Position numbers and translations under genes: made by a program. 29,016 bases of DNA from Bacteroidales bacterium (GTDB lineage: Bacteria; Bacteroidota; Bacteroidia; Bacteroidales; UBA932): the NCBI GenBank assembly GCA_017561265.1, contig JAFZDJ010000165.1, positions 1 to 29,016 of the forward strand, read 5' to 3'. This document shows, piece by piece, positions 8,044-14,916 of this stretch; positions within the stretch are counted from its first letter, which is position 1, and the number at the start of each line of letters is the position of its first letter. The notes beneath the pieces are model-generated. The model was not told where the DNA came from and searched no databases. It saw only the letters and a list, made by a program, of their open reading frames with translations.

Positions 8044-8943
8044 CTAAATGTCCGGATGTGCGATTGTGCATCCGGACATTTTTTCAGCGTTCACTTCAGA
8101 AAGAACGCCAGCCTCAGCAAGATTTTCAATTGTCCACTGCTCTTTATCATTATTCTCACGAAAGAGCACGACAGCTTTAGCCGTCTCATAATCACCTATA
8201 TACGGATGAAGGCGAAGAGAATCGGCAGAAAGCTTCCACAAAGGATATGGAGTGACATTATCCTTTCCGATTGTTACAAGATCGCTGAGTCCGTCATACT
8301 TTTCCCTGTCAAAGCGATAGATATCCATAAGCTGTTCCTTATATGAATATCCTCCCAGCGCCTCTCTGTGTTCGATTATTTTCATGGCAAACCATCCTCC
8401 GATTCCCGGCAAGGCATCCAATGCTGCAGAATCAGCAACGTTCAGATCCAGCAATGGTATATCAATGAATGGCTCAAGACGACGAAAGATGCTGTCTGAC
8501 ACGACGAAAGACTTTGAGAAATCCGAACTCCGGTGAAAGCGCCCTCCCTTCTTTCTGTAATTGTCTATACTTTCAGCCTGCTTGCGCGTGAATCCCAGAC
8601 GGCACAGGTCATCTGTCGACACGGTATTGGGATCAAAGCGGAAACTTTCCACACGACGATATGGAACATTCTTTCTGACAGCCTCTGCACGTGGAGAATG
8701 ATATGCATTCTTCCTTATCGTCCCTGACCCTTCTTCTGACATATCCAGACCGCCATGATCAGAGACGGCTTCAGATCCTGCATATACATAAACCGTATCC
8801 GGCTCATCCCTGCCGGCAGCAATCTTCAGAACTGCGGCATTATGAACAAACAGAGCTGTCTGATATCCGATCATCAGGAATATCAGAGCCACGACACCGA
8901 TTATAAATGACTCAGAAAGTCTTTTTTGTTTTCCAGCACTCAT
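8044..8943 (-). CDS. Membrane-anchored helix-hairpin-helix (ComEA-like) protein
   Basis: 299 residues. There is one N-terminal transmembrane helix (about 12-33, FIIGVVALIFLMIGYQTALF), then a polar linker, then HhH repeats. The first is FDPNTVSTDDLCRLGFTRKQAESI (about 103-126). A canonical one follows, LDLNVADSAALDALPGIGGWFAMKIIEHRE, with the PGIG hairpin. A third, degenerate copy has HPYIGDYETAKAVVLFRE. HhH repeats of this type bind DNA non-specifically. ComEA uses one to bind incoming DNA in the periplasm, but Bacteroidota proteins with this layout are usually of unproven function. No other competence gene is nearby. The HhH call is secure; a DNA-uptake role is only possible. Confidence 0.85.
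   Translation of the reverse strand: MSAGKQKRLSESFIIGVVALIFLMIGYQTALFVHNAAVLKIAAGRDEPDTVYVYAGSEAVSDHGGLDMSEEGSGTIRKNAYHSPRAEAVRKNVPYRRVESFRFDPNTVSTDDLCRLGFTRKQAESIDNYRKKGGRFHRSSDFSKSFVVSDSIFRRLEPFIDIPLLDLNVADSAALDALPGIGGWFAMKIIEHREALGGYSYKEQLMDIYRFDREKYDGLSDLVTIGKDNVTPYPLWKLSADSLRLHPYIGDYETAKAVVLFRENNDKEQWTIENLAEAGVLSEVNAEKMSGCTIAHPDI
8046..8084 (+). terminator. Intrinsic terminator of the recA-lipoprotein unit, embedded in the end of the HhH gene
   Basis: Inverted repeat of 13 bp (8046-8058 and 8069-8081, core TGTCCGGATG/CATCCGGACA), loop TGCGATTGTG, then a T run to 8084. On the other strand the same bases encode the last residues (IAHPDI) and the stop of the convergent gene, so one stretch serves as both coding sequence and terminator. 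Confidence 0.85.
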
Positions 8944-8977
8944 TTATATCAAGTTTTCTCACAAAGTTCAATAAGAG

Positions 8978-9020
8978 AAAAGAGCAAAACAACGCACCAG
9001 GCAATGTTTTGCTCTTTTTT
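8978..9020 (-). terminator. Probable intrinsic terminator downstream of rsmI
   Basis: A 14-bp inverted repeat (8978-8991 and 9005-9018, GAGCAAAACA/TGTTTTGCTC with A/T flanks), 13-nt loop. On the minus strand the stem runs into TTTTCTCTTAT. The plus side also ends in a T run, so it may work in both directions. It fills most of the 116-bp gap between rsmI and the HhH gene. Confidence 0.7.
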
Positions 9021-9059
9021 AAAGAAAGTTTTTCTCTTTTTTATGATTATTGTTTTTTT

Positions 9060-9782
9060 TTAATCGTCTTCTTCGGATTTGCGATACGATTTCTTCTCCT
9101 TTTTCTTCTCTGGAGCTCCCGCAACAATGATTACTATCTCCCCTTTCGGTTCATGCTCCTTATACCATGCCGCCACATCTGTCAGAGTTCCACGCTTGTG
9201 TTCCTCAAACTTCTTGGATATCTCTCTGGCTACAGAACATTCCCTTTCTGCACCGAAAAACTCTGCAAACTGCTCAAGAGTCTTAACCAGACGGTATGGA
9301 GACTCATAGAATATCATCGTACGCTGTTCCTCTGACAGTTCTGTAAGGCGGGTCTGACGACCTTTCTTCTGAGGAAGGAAGCCCTCGAAACAGAATCTGT
9401 CACATGGATAACCGGAAGAAACGAGAGCCGGTACAAACGCCGTTGCACCCGGAAGAGTCTGCACCTCGATGCCTTCCTGGACGCATGTCCTGACCAGAAG
9501 GAATCCAGGATCGGAAATGCCCGGAGTGCCGGCATCACTTATAAGAGCAACATTCAGCCCCGCCAGAATCCTTTCCTTGATCATGGCCGCCGTCTTATGC
9601 TCATTGAACTTATGATGAGATTCCAGCCTTCCCTTTATTTCATAATGCTTAAGAAGAACTGAACTGGTCCTGGTGTCTTCTGCAAGAATGAGATCAGCTT
9701 CCTTCAGCACTCTTATCGCCCTGAAGGTCATATCTTCAAGATTTCCGACCGGAGTCGGCACTATATATAATATTCCGGCCAT
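9060..9782 (-). CDS. rsmI: 16S rRNA (cytidine1402-2'-O)-methyltransferase RsmI
   Basis: 240 residues. The N-terminus MAGILYIVPTPVGNLEDMTFRA is the family signature (PTPIGNL...RA). It is followed by LILAEDTRTS (about 31-40), the SAM-pocket stretch ALISDAGTPGISDPG (79-93), and LPGATAFVPALVSSGYP with FEGFLP. The enzyme 2'-O-methylates C1402 in the ribosomal P site together with RsmH (not in this window). A short Lys/Glu-rich tail (EKKKEKKSYRKSEEDD) extends past the core. It starts 3 nt after the stop of the upstream acidic coiled-coil gene, so the two are probably co-transcribed. Confidence 0.96.
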   Translation of the reverse strand: MAGILYIVPTPVGNLEDMTFRAIRVLKEADLILAEDTRTSSVLLKHYEIKGRLESHHKFNEHKTAAMIKERILAGLNVALISDAGTPGISDPGFLLVRTCVQEGIEVQTLPGATAFVPALVSSGYPCDRFCFEGFLPQKKGRQTRLTELSEEQRTMIFYESPYRLVKTLEQFAEFFGAERECSVAREISKKFEEHKRGTLTDVAAWYKEHEPKGEIVIIVAGAPEKKKEKKSYRKSEEDD

Positions 9783-9785
9783 ACT

Positions 9786-10463
9786 CTACCTGACCTTACG
9801 ACGTACAGCCATCATGAAACGATAGACAAGATCGGAATTCAGATCCCATGAAGGGAACTCGGAGCTGATGAAATCCACTGCTTCATCAAGTGTCTCCATT
9901 GAATTTATTCTTGTCAAGGCATTGACAAATGCCTGAGCATCCTCATTGAAAAGCAGGTTGATGAATATGACTCTGTCATTAAGAGAGATGGCGCTTCTGA
10001 TATCCCTGACAGGAGTTCCAGGCATATCCTTTCTCCATGCATGCTCAGATGCCATCACATCATTGATGGTAGGCTTCGCCGTAACCTCAGCCTTTGTCGC
10101 GATCGTAACAGGAGCAGGCTCATCAAATACTCCAGGCAGATCATCATCTTCTTCCTCTGCAGCTGTTTCTTCCACGATTTCCTCTGCAGGCTGTTCGATA
10201 TCGACCTGAACAGATCCGTCTGCAGCATCTCCCACCGGGACATCATCAAAAGGAAGATCATCATCCTGAATTTCAGGCAGATCCGCTGTAACGTCCTCTA
10301 TAGGTTCGTCAATATTGATATCGACAGAATCAGCCTCAAAATTCTCAGGATCAACAACCTGCTGCAATTCCGCCATCTTGGCATCCAACCTTTCCAGCTG
10401 ACTTCTTATAGAAGCCATCATGGATTTGATTTCAGATAAAATCTGCTGCTCTTTATTTTCCAT
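9786..10463 (-). CDS. Conserved Bacteroidota protein: coiled coil, acidic linker, conserved C-terminal domain
   Basis: 225 residues, no signal peptide. Three parts are visible. Residues 1-38 form a heptad-type coiled coil (IKSMMASIRSQLERLDAKMAEL). Residues 40-125 are a strongly acidic, low-complexity linker rich in Asp/Glu/Pro/Val. Residues about 135-225 form a conserved domain with DIRSAISLNDRVIFINLLF, TLDEAVDFI and a basic end VYRFMMAVRRKVR. I recognise the C-terminal block as recurring in Bacteroidota proteins of unknown function. The acidic linker would suit a chaperone or scaffold, but nothing proves it. It lies directly upstream of rsmI and divergent from tdk. Confidence 0.75.
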   Translation of the reverse strand: MENKEQQILSEIKSMMASIRSQLERLDAKMAELQQVVDPENFEADSVDINIDEPIEDVTADLPEIQDDDLPFDDVPVGDAADGSVQVDIEQPAEEIVEETAAEEEDDDLPGVFDEPAPVTIATKAEVTAKPTINDVMASEHAWRKDMPGTPVRDIRSAISLNDRVIFINLLFNEDAQAFVNALTRINSMETLDEAVDFISSEFPSWDLNSDLVYRFMMAVRRKVR

Positions 10464-10478
10464 AAGGCAATAAATGTC

Positions 10479-10486
10479 TATATTTG
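10479..10486 (+). promoter_or_regulatory. tdk promoter -7 element
   Basis: TATATTTG matches TAnnTTTG exactly, 57 bp upstream of the tdk start. The -33 element is weak (T-rich at 10456-10459, spacer 19). Just downstream, TTCCCT-GAACAA-AGGGAA (10489-10506) could form a hairpin at the very 5' end of the transcript. Confidence 0.55.
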
Positions 10487-10543
10487 CATTCCCTGAACAA
10501 AGGGAAACTGATTAATCACCGGAGTAATATACAAAGTAAGGAA

Positions 10544-11125
10544 ATGTTTTTAGAAATCGCAAAAAAAGCAGGTTCAATCGAAGTAATCTGCGGATCAATG
10601 TTCTCAGGAAAGACAGAAGAGCTCATCAGAAGAATGAAAAGGGCACAATTCGCCAAGCAGAAAGTGGAAATCTACAAGCCCTGCATAGATGTAAGATATT
10701 CTGAAGATAAGGTTGTGTCGCACGACGCGCACAGCATTCCTTCCATTCCTATCGATTCTCCGGCAAAGATGCTGGAAATGTCAAACGATGTGGAAGTAAT
10801 CGGCATCGATGAGGCTCAGTTCTTTGACAATTCCATCGTAGAGGTCGTACAGACCCTTGCAAACCGTGGTGTAAGAGTAATCATCGCTGGTCTGGACACA
10901 GACTTCATGGGAAAACCTTTCGGTCCTATGCCTGCACTGATGGCTGTAGCTGAAGACATACAGAAGGTTCACGCCATCTGTGTAAAATGCGGAAGTCCGG
11001 CCAACCATTCACACAGGCTTTCAAAAAGCAGCGAGCTCGTGGTTCTGGGAGAAACCGACATTTACGAGCCTCTCTGCCGCCACTGCTACAATGCAGCCAT
11101 AAAAGAAGAAAAGGAATCGCTTTAA
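10544..11125 (+). CDS. tdk: Thymidine kinase (type II, zinc-containing)
   Basis: 193 residues from the ATG at 10544. The open frame runs 20 codons further upstream, but that start would sit inside the promoter. The P-loop is GSMFSGKT (about 17-24), followed by the Walker B/DEAQ motif [18 protein letters not shown] is the nucleoside lasso region. A zinc site is formed by CVKC and CRHC near the C-terminus. The enzyme phosphorylates thymidine to dTMP in the salvage pathway. It is a lone plus-strand gene between minus-strand genes, with its own promoter and a terminator that begins within its last codons. Confidence 0.96.
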   Translation: MFLEIAKKAGSIEVICGSMFSGKTEELIRRMKRAQFAKQKVEIYKPCIDVRYSEDKVVSHDAHSIPSIPIDSPAKMLEMSNDVEVIGIDEAQFFDNSIVEVVQTLANRGVRVIIAGLDTDFMGKPFGPMPALMAVAEDIQKVHAICVKCGSPANHSHRLSKSSELVVLGETDIYEPLCRHCYNAAIKEEKESL

Positions 11126-11140
11126 TCGCGATTCCTTTTT
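11109..11140 (+). terminator. Intrinsic terminator of tdk, overlapping its stop codon
   Basis: Arms AAAAGGAATCGC (11109-11120) and GCGATTCCTTTT (11128-11139), loop TTTAATC, T run. The tdk stop codon TAA (11123-11125) sits in the loop, so the left arm is coding. It may also serve the convergent TSCPD gene, whose stop is at 11143. Confidence 0.88.
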
Positions 11141-11142
11141 CT

Positions 11143-11520
11143 TTATAAAGTCTTCAGGATTTTTGCCAGCTGATCCGGACAGGATGTTCCGCGCTTTCCG
11201 CAGGTGATTCCATCCAGGCGCTTGATTGCCTCTTCAACAGTCATATCCTTTATGAGGGCTCCTATACCCTTGGCGTTTCCTTCACAGCCTTTAGTATAGA
11301 CCACTTTCTGAATGATTCCGTCCTTGATCTCGATATCGATCTGCTTTGAGCATACCTTTGCACTTGGAGTTGCAACAATGCACCTCACTCCGTCCACAAT
11401 CTGGTCGCTTACGACCGTATAATCATCCACAACCTGGGCATTTTCCATAGTCTTCTGATCCTGTGCCATTGCCGCCACACTGAAAAGCATGAAGGCGAAT
11501 GCTGTAATTAAAGCTTTCAT
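11143..11520 (-). CDS. Exported TSCPD-domain protein
   Basis: 125 residues. A signal peptide (MKALITAFAFMLFSVAAMAQ, cleavage after the Ala before Gln20, or after Gln20) makes it periplasmic or secreted. Residues about 55-125 form a TSCPD domain with GCEGNAKGIGALIKDM, the conserved LDGITCGKRGTSCPDQLAK motif and several Cys residues. TSCPD domains are best known as a C-terminal part of B12-dependent ribonucleotide reductase and as small stand-alone proteins, normally cytoplasmic. The function of stand-alone members is unknown. It lies 21 nt downstream of a small RHH-like gene and is probably co-transcribed with it. The domain is secure; its role and the reason for export are not known. Confidence 0.85.
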   Translation of the reverse strand: MKALITAFAFMLFSVAAMAQDQKTMENAQVVDDYTVVSDQIVDGVRCIVATPSAKVCSKQIDIEIKDGIIQKVVYTKGCEGNAKGIGALIKDMTVEEAIKRLDGITCGKRGTSCPDQLAKILKTL

Positions 11521-11541
11521 ATCCTTGTAAATTTAGTAGTT

Positions 11542-11778
11542 TTAAAACAAAGTAGGATGGCTGTCGTCAAGCTCTGAAAGAACCTTTTCCATTATGGCTT
11601 CACGGAAAAGTACTGATTTGGTACCGACACGGAACCTTTCGCAATACTGACGTATCGCCGCCATTTCACTATCATTCAGATAGATGACCTGCCTGTGCCT
11701 GCGCACAAGAGCCTCTTTCTGCTTCTTCAGATATTCAGGATCTATACCTGATGTATTTTTCCTTCTTTTTCCTGCCAC
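11542..11778 (-). CDS. Small conserved basic protein, ribbon-helix-helix-like
   Basis: 78 residues. The N-terminus is very basic (MAGKRRKN), followed by DPEYLKKQKEALVRRHRQ. A short strand plus two helices (VIYLNDSEMAAIRQYCERF, then KSVLFREAIMEKVLSEL) look like a ribbon-helix-helix DNA-binding fold. The end DSHPTLF is highly reminiscent of a family I know as a conserved hypothetical in Bacteroidota. A DNA-binding or antitoxin-like role is inferred from fold resemblance only; no toxin partner is adjacent. It starts 47 bp from a minus-strand TAACTTTG promoter element shared back-to-back with the arginine operon, so it could regulate either unit. Confidence 0.75.
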   Translation of the reverse strand: MAGKRRKNTSGIDPEYLKKQKEALVRRHRQVIYLNDSEMAAIRQYCERFRVGTKSVLFREAIMEKVLSELDDSHPTLF

Positions 11779-11824
11779 TGTCAGAATAAATTAAGCGCAA
11801 ACGCGCGATGAAGTAAAATTTCGT

Positions 11825-11832
11825 CAAAGTTA
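11825..11832 (-). promoter_or_regulatory. -7 promoter element for the RHH-like/TSCPD unit
   Basis: The plus strand reads CAAAGTTA, which is TAACTTTG on the minus strand: an exact TAnnTTTG match identical to the arginine-operon element 22 bp away on the other strand. No good -33 TTTG is seen. Confidence 0.5.
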
Positions 11833-11854
11833 ACAATTTATTGAAAGATTTTAC

Positions 11855-11862
11855 TAACTTTG
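11855..11862 (+). promoter_or_regulatory. -7 promoter element of the arginine operon
   Basis: TAACTTTG matches TAnnTTTG exactly. Transcription would begin at about 11867-11870, giving a leader of about 150 nt before the GNAT gene. The -33 region (around 11831-11835) is a poor match, which suggests regulated or activator-assisted transcription. Confidence 0.55.
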
Positions 11863-11869
11863 TCTCATT

Positions 11870-11905
11870 ATGGCCATTTTTAGACAAATATTCGTCCGAC
11901 TTTAG
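11870..11905 (+). CDS. Possible 11-codon arginine leader peptide (MAIFRQIFVRL)
   Basis: A short open frame begins essentially at the predicted transcript start and ends with TAG. Two of its 11 codons are Arg (AGA at 11882, CGA at 11897). The AGA codon overlaps AGACAAA (11882-11888), which can pair with TTTGTCT (11954-11960) downstream. The stop is followed at once by a GGAGGG/CCCTCC hairpin. This layout fits a ribosome-sensing attenuator for arginine genes, but there is no obvious terminator stem with a T run, and short frames arise by chance. It is speculative. Confidence 0.3.
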   Translation: MAIFRQIFVRL

Positions 11906-11996
11906 GAGGGGCTCTCGAAGCATTTCCCTCCCAATTGCAATTGACAATCTCGGTTTGTCTTGCCGTTAGGGCCAATCAATCTCCCGTATATAGGGA
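11882..11996 (+). promoter_or_regulatory. Structured 5' leader of the arginine operon
   Basis: Several complementary segments lie in the 5' leader. A long-range pairing AGACAAA/TTTGTCT (11882-11888 with 11954-11960) encloses a hairpin GGAGGG/CCCTCC (11905-11910 with 11926-11931). A smaller hairpin TCCC-GTATATA-GGGA (11982-11996) follows. None ends in a T run. It is not a riboswitch class I recognise. Confidence 0.4.
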
Positions 11997-12021
11997 CAAT
12001 CCGCATTGAATATTAATTTTT

Positions 12022-12633
12022 ATGAAGACATCCATGGATATCCATGTTATGGTGGCTGATGACAGCCATGTTATATATGCTGACGAAATATGCCAGGAAA
12101 TCCTCATTTCTGCAAGAGAAAGAGGTACAGGTATAGCACGAAGAACTCCTGAATATATTTCTGAAAAGATCTTAGCCGGCAAAGCGATCATTGCCATTGC
12201 GGAAGACGGCCGCTTCGCAGGCTTCTCATATATCGAGACCTGGGGAGGCAAGGAATATGTTGCAAACTCCGGTCTCATTGTGGCTCATGCATTCAGAGGA
12301 ATCGGACTTGCAATGAGAATAAAGAGAAAGATTTTCCAGCATTCGCGCGAAATGTTCCCGAATGCAAAGATATTCAGCATCACGACAGGAGCTGCCGTAA
12401 TGAAGATGAACTACGAGCTTGGCTTCAGACCAGTGACATTTGCTGCGCTTACCGACGATCCGGAATTCTGGAAGGGTTGTCAGGGATGCAGGAACTATGG
12501 AATTCTGGAAGCGAATGAACACAGAATGTGCCTTTGCACAGGCCTGCTTTACGACCCGGCCGAGCATATAGAAGTGACAAGTCCTGCACATCCTGAGCTC
12601 GTCAACCTTAAAGATGGAGAACAAAAGAAATAA
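12022..12633 (+). CDS. GNAT acyltransferase, probable N-acylglutamate synthase of the arginine pathway
   Basis: 203 residues, first gene of the arginine operon. It has a GNAT fold with AcCoA-loop motif FRGIGLAMRIKRK (RGIGLA at 92-97), strand VANSGLIVAHA before it and MKMNYELGF after it. The C-terminus has clustered cysteines: CQGC (153-156) and CLC (170-172), a possible metal site. No other argA or argJ is in the operon although all later steps are, so this is the natural candidate for the first step, acylating the amino group of glutamate. Given the downstream succinylornithine-type carbamoyltransferase, succinyl-CoA may be the donor. The family is secure; the reaction is inferred from context. 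M5 (12034) is an alternative start. Confidence 0.85.
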   Translation: MKTSMDIHVMVADDSHVIYADEICQEILISARERGTGIARRTPEYISEKILAGKAIIAIAEDGRFAGFSYIETWGGKEYVANSGLIVAHAFRGIGLAMRIKRKIFQHSREMFPNAKIFSITTGAAVMKMNYELGFRPVTFAALTDDPEFWKGCQGCRNYGILEANEHRMCLCTGLLYDPAEHIEVTSPAHPELVNLKDGEQKK

Positions 12634-12637
12634 TCAT

Positions 12638-13825
12638 ATGAGCAGAAAAGTTGTACTCGCCTTCAGCGGCGGACTGGACACATCATTCTGTGTCCCATAC
12701 CTCAGTGAAAAAGGATATGAGGTTCATACGGTAATGGTAAACACCGGCGGTTTCTCTGAAGAAGAGGAGAAGGCAATCGAAGAACGTGCACTCAGACTTG
12801 GTGCAACTTCGCATAAGAACGTGAATGCCGTGGACACATATTACAATAAAGGAATCAGATATCTCATCTACGGCAATATCTTGAAGAACGCCACATATCC
12901 GCTTTCTGTAAGTTCAGAGCGTGTGTTCCAGGCACTCGAGGTATTGAAGCATGTCAAGGAGATCGGTGCTGACGCTGTAGCCCACGGAAGCACTGGAGCC
13001 GGCAACGATCAGGTCCGCTTCGACATCGTATTCGAGATCCTCGCTCCTGAGATCGAGATCATTGCACCAGTGCGTGACAACTGCTTCACCCGCCAGTTCG
13101 AGATAGACTTCCTTCAGCAGCACGGCTTCGACTTCACATGGGAAAAAGCCAAGTATTCCATCAACCAGGGTCTTTGGGGCACAAGCATAGGAGGCGTAGA
13201 GACCTTGTCATCAGACGGTTATCTTCCGGAAGAGGCATACCCTACAAAGGTTACGAAGACAACTCCGGAGCATATCAAGATCGGCTTCCGCAGGGGAGAG
13301 CCAGTATCTTTCAACGGCGTCGAGATGAGCCCCGTAGAGGTTATAAAGGCAGTGCGTGACGCAGCAGGTCCGTTCGGAATCGGCCGCGACATCCACATCG
13401 GGGACACCATCATCGGCATAAAGGGACGTGTAGGATTTGAAGCTGCAGCCCCGCTTATCATCGTAAAGGCACACCACCTTCTTGAGAAGCATACGCTCAC
13501 TAAAGGACAGCTCTACTGGAAGGAGCAGATAGCAGGATGGTATGGCCAGCAGATGCATGAGGCGATGTACCTTGATCCGGTGTGCAGGGACATGGAGGCC
13601 ATGATGGACAGCATCGAGAAATATGTGACCGGAGAGGTGGAGGTTGCATTGATGCCATATCATTTCTCTGTACTCGGATGTACAAGCGAACATGACCTGA
13701 TGAGTTCGAAGTTCGGCGCATACGGAGAGGTGAACAAATCATATACCGGCCGTGACGTGGTCGGATTCACAAAGGTCATAGCAAATCCGTTGAAGATCTA
13801 TTATTCAGTTAATGGAGATGAGTAG
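12638..13825 (+). CDS. argG: Argininosuccinate synthase
   Basis: 395 residues from the ATG at 12638, 4 nt after the GNAT stop. The ORF also opens with an ATG at 12614, but that would overlap GNAT by 20 nt and adds a non-family octapeptide. The N-type ATP pyrophosphatase P-loop is AFSGGLDTSF (8-17). Others are HGSTGAGNDQVRF (citrulline/aspartate binding), KYSINQGLWGTSIGG and SKFGAYGEVNKSYTGRD. It condenses citrulline and aspartate with ATP cleavage to AMP + PPi, the penultimate step. Length and motifs are normal, with no insertion, unlike argC, argB and argE. Its 3' end overlaps argC by 14 nt. Confidence 0.97.
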   Translation: MSRKVVLAFSGGLDTSFCVPYLSEKGYEVHTVMVNTGGFSEEEEKAIEERALRLGATSHKNVNAVDTYYNKGIRYLIYGNILKNATYPLSVSSERVFQALEVLKHVKEIGADAVAHGSTGAGNDQVRFDIVFEILAPEIEIIAPVRDNCFTRQFEIDFLQQHGFDFTWEKAKYSINQGLWGTSIGGVETLSSDGYLPEEAYPTKVTKTTPEHIKIGFRRGEPVSFNGVEMSPVEVIKAVRDAAGPFGIGRDIHIGDTIIGIKGRVGFEAAAPLIIVKAHHLLEKHTLTKGQLYWKEQIAGWYGQQMHEAMYLDPVCRDMEAMMDSIEKYVTGEVEVALMPYHFSVLGCTSEHDLMSSKFGAYGEVNKSYTGRDVVGFTKVIANPLKIYYSVNGDE

Positions 13826-14906
13826 AAAAATCAGAGTGGCGATTGCCGGCGGAACAGGATACACCGGAGGAGAGTTGTTCAGGATTCTTCTGAATCATCC
13901 TGAAGTAGAGATAGTTGCAGCGACAACCACTTCGTCCGAAGGTACCCCTGTGGCTTCGGTACATAGGGATCTGCTAGGTGAGACCGATCTTTGTTTCGGA
14001 AAGGAGCTGAATGATCCGGATGTGATATTCCTTTGCCTTGGCCACGGTATTTCGCGTCAGTTCGTGGACACTCATGAGATCAAGCCTGAGTGCAGGATCA
14101 TAGATTTGGGAAATGACTTCAGACTTGACGGTGATTATGCCGGAAGGCATTTCGTATATGGTCTGTGCGAGAGTGCCCGTGAGGATGTGAAGAAGGCTCA
14201 TGACGTAGCCAATCCGGGATGTTTCGCTACCGCGATCCAGCTTGCGACGCTTCCGTTGGCTGCTGCAGGACTCATCAATGATGAGATCCATGTGACGGCG
14301 ATAACCGGATCGACCGGAGCGGGAAAGAAGCCGGGAGAGACGACTCATTTCAGCTATCGTTCGGACAATATTTCGATCTATAAGCTGTTTACACACCAGC
14401 ATCTGGCTGAGATTAAGAAGAATCTGACCAGAGTCAGGGAGCAGGCTGTAGCCTCCATTGGCCCCCTCCCACTCTGCGAGTGGGCCCCTCCCCCTACCCG
14501 GGGGTGGGAAAATGCCAATTCCGGCTATCAGCCTGCTCCAGAAACAGCGTCAGACTATACGGTGAATTTTGTGCCGCTGAGGGGTGATTTTGCAAGAGGC
14601 ATATTTGCCAGCGTTTATACAAGAGCGGTCGAGGGAATGACTGAGGCGGATTACAGAAAGATATTCGAGGATTATTATGCAGAGTCACCTTTTGTATTCC
14701 ATAGCAACGAGGGCATTTCGATGAAGGAGGTCGTGAATACGAACAAGGGGCTTCTTCATGTAGAGCTGCATGACGGATATGTCCATATAGCATCTGCGAT
14801 CGACAATCTTGTGAAAGGAGCAGCCGGACAGGCAGTTCAGAACATGAATCTCATGTTCGGACTGGCGGAAGATACAGGCCTTCGCCTCAAGCCTTCAGCT
14901 TTTTAA
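13812..14906 (+). CDS. argC: N-acyl-gamma-glutamyl-phosphate reductase carrying an in-frame palindromic insertion
   Basis: 364 residues, longer than the roughly 320-345 usual for the family. The NADPH-binding start is RVAIAGGTGYTGGEL (8-22). The active-site cysteine is C137 in NPGCFATAIQLA; the thioester it forms is reduced to the semialdehyde. The HQHLAEIKKNL block and FVPLRGDFARGIFA are family landmarks. They normally lie about 10-15 residues apart but here are separated by an extra Pro/Trp-rich stretch (about 210-242) encoded by a 96-bp palindrome. The frame is kept and no stop occurs, so the gene looks functional with a surface loop. It overlaps argG by 14 nt; M3 (13818) is an alternative start. 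Confidence 0.95.
   Translation: MEMSRKIRVAIAGGTGYTGGELFRILLNHPEVEIVAATTTSSEGTPVASVHRDLLGETDLCFGKELNDPDVIFLCLGHGISRQFVDTHEIKPECRIIDLGNDFRLDGDYAGRHFVYGLCESAREDVKKAHDVANPGCFATAIQLATLPLAAAGLINDEIHVTAITGSTGAGKKPGETTHFSYRSDNISIYKLFTHQHLAEIKKNLTRVREQAVASIGPLPLCEWAPPPTRGWENANSGYQPAPETASDYTVNFVPLRGDFARGIFASVYTRAVEGMTEADYRKIFEDYYAESPFVFHSNEGISMKEVVNTNKGLLHVELHDGYVHIASAIDNLVKGAAGQAVQNMNLMFGLAEDTGLRLKPSAF
14441..14536. repeat. Composite palindromic element inside argC
   Basis: A 96-bp (32-codon) inverted repeat. The outer arms are GCAGGCTG-TAGCC (14441-14453) and GGCTATCAGCCTGC (14523-14536), with one bulged base. Next inward are ATTGGC (14457-14462) and GCCAAT (14514-14519). Inside are two hairpins: CCCACTC-TGC-GAGTGGG (14468-14484), and CCC-T-CCCCC / GGGGG-T-GGG (14486-14508). 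It shares CCCCTCCCACT and CCCTCCCCCT with the element in argE in the same order and spacing. Confidence 0.88.
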
Positions 14907-14916
14907 TTAATTGACT

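Noticed and set aside
12005..12022. A possible ArgR box (TTGAATATTAATTTT) just before the GNAT start
   Set aside because: Only the left half fits TGAATWWWWATTCA; the right half lacks CA, and AT-rich stretches before start codons are normal here.
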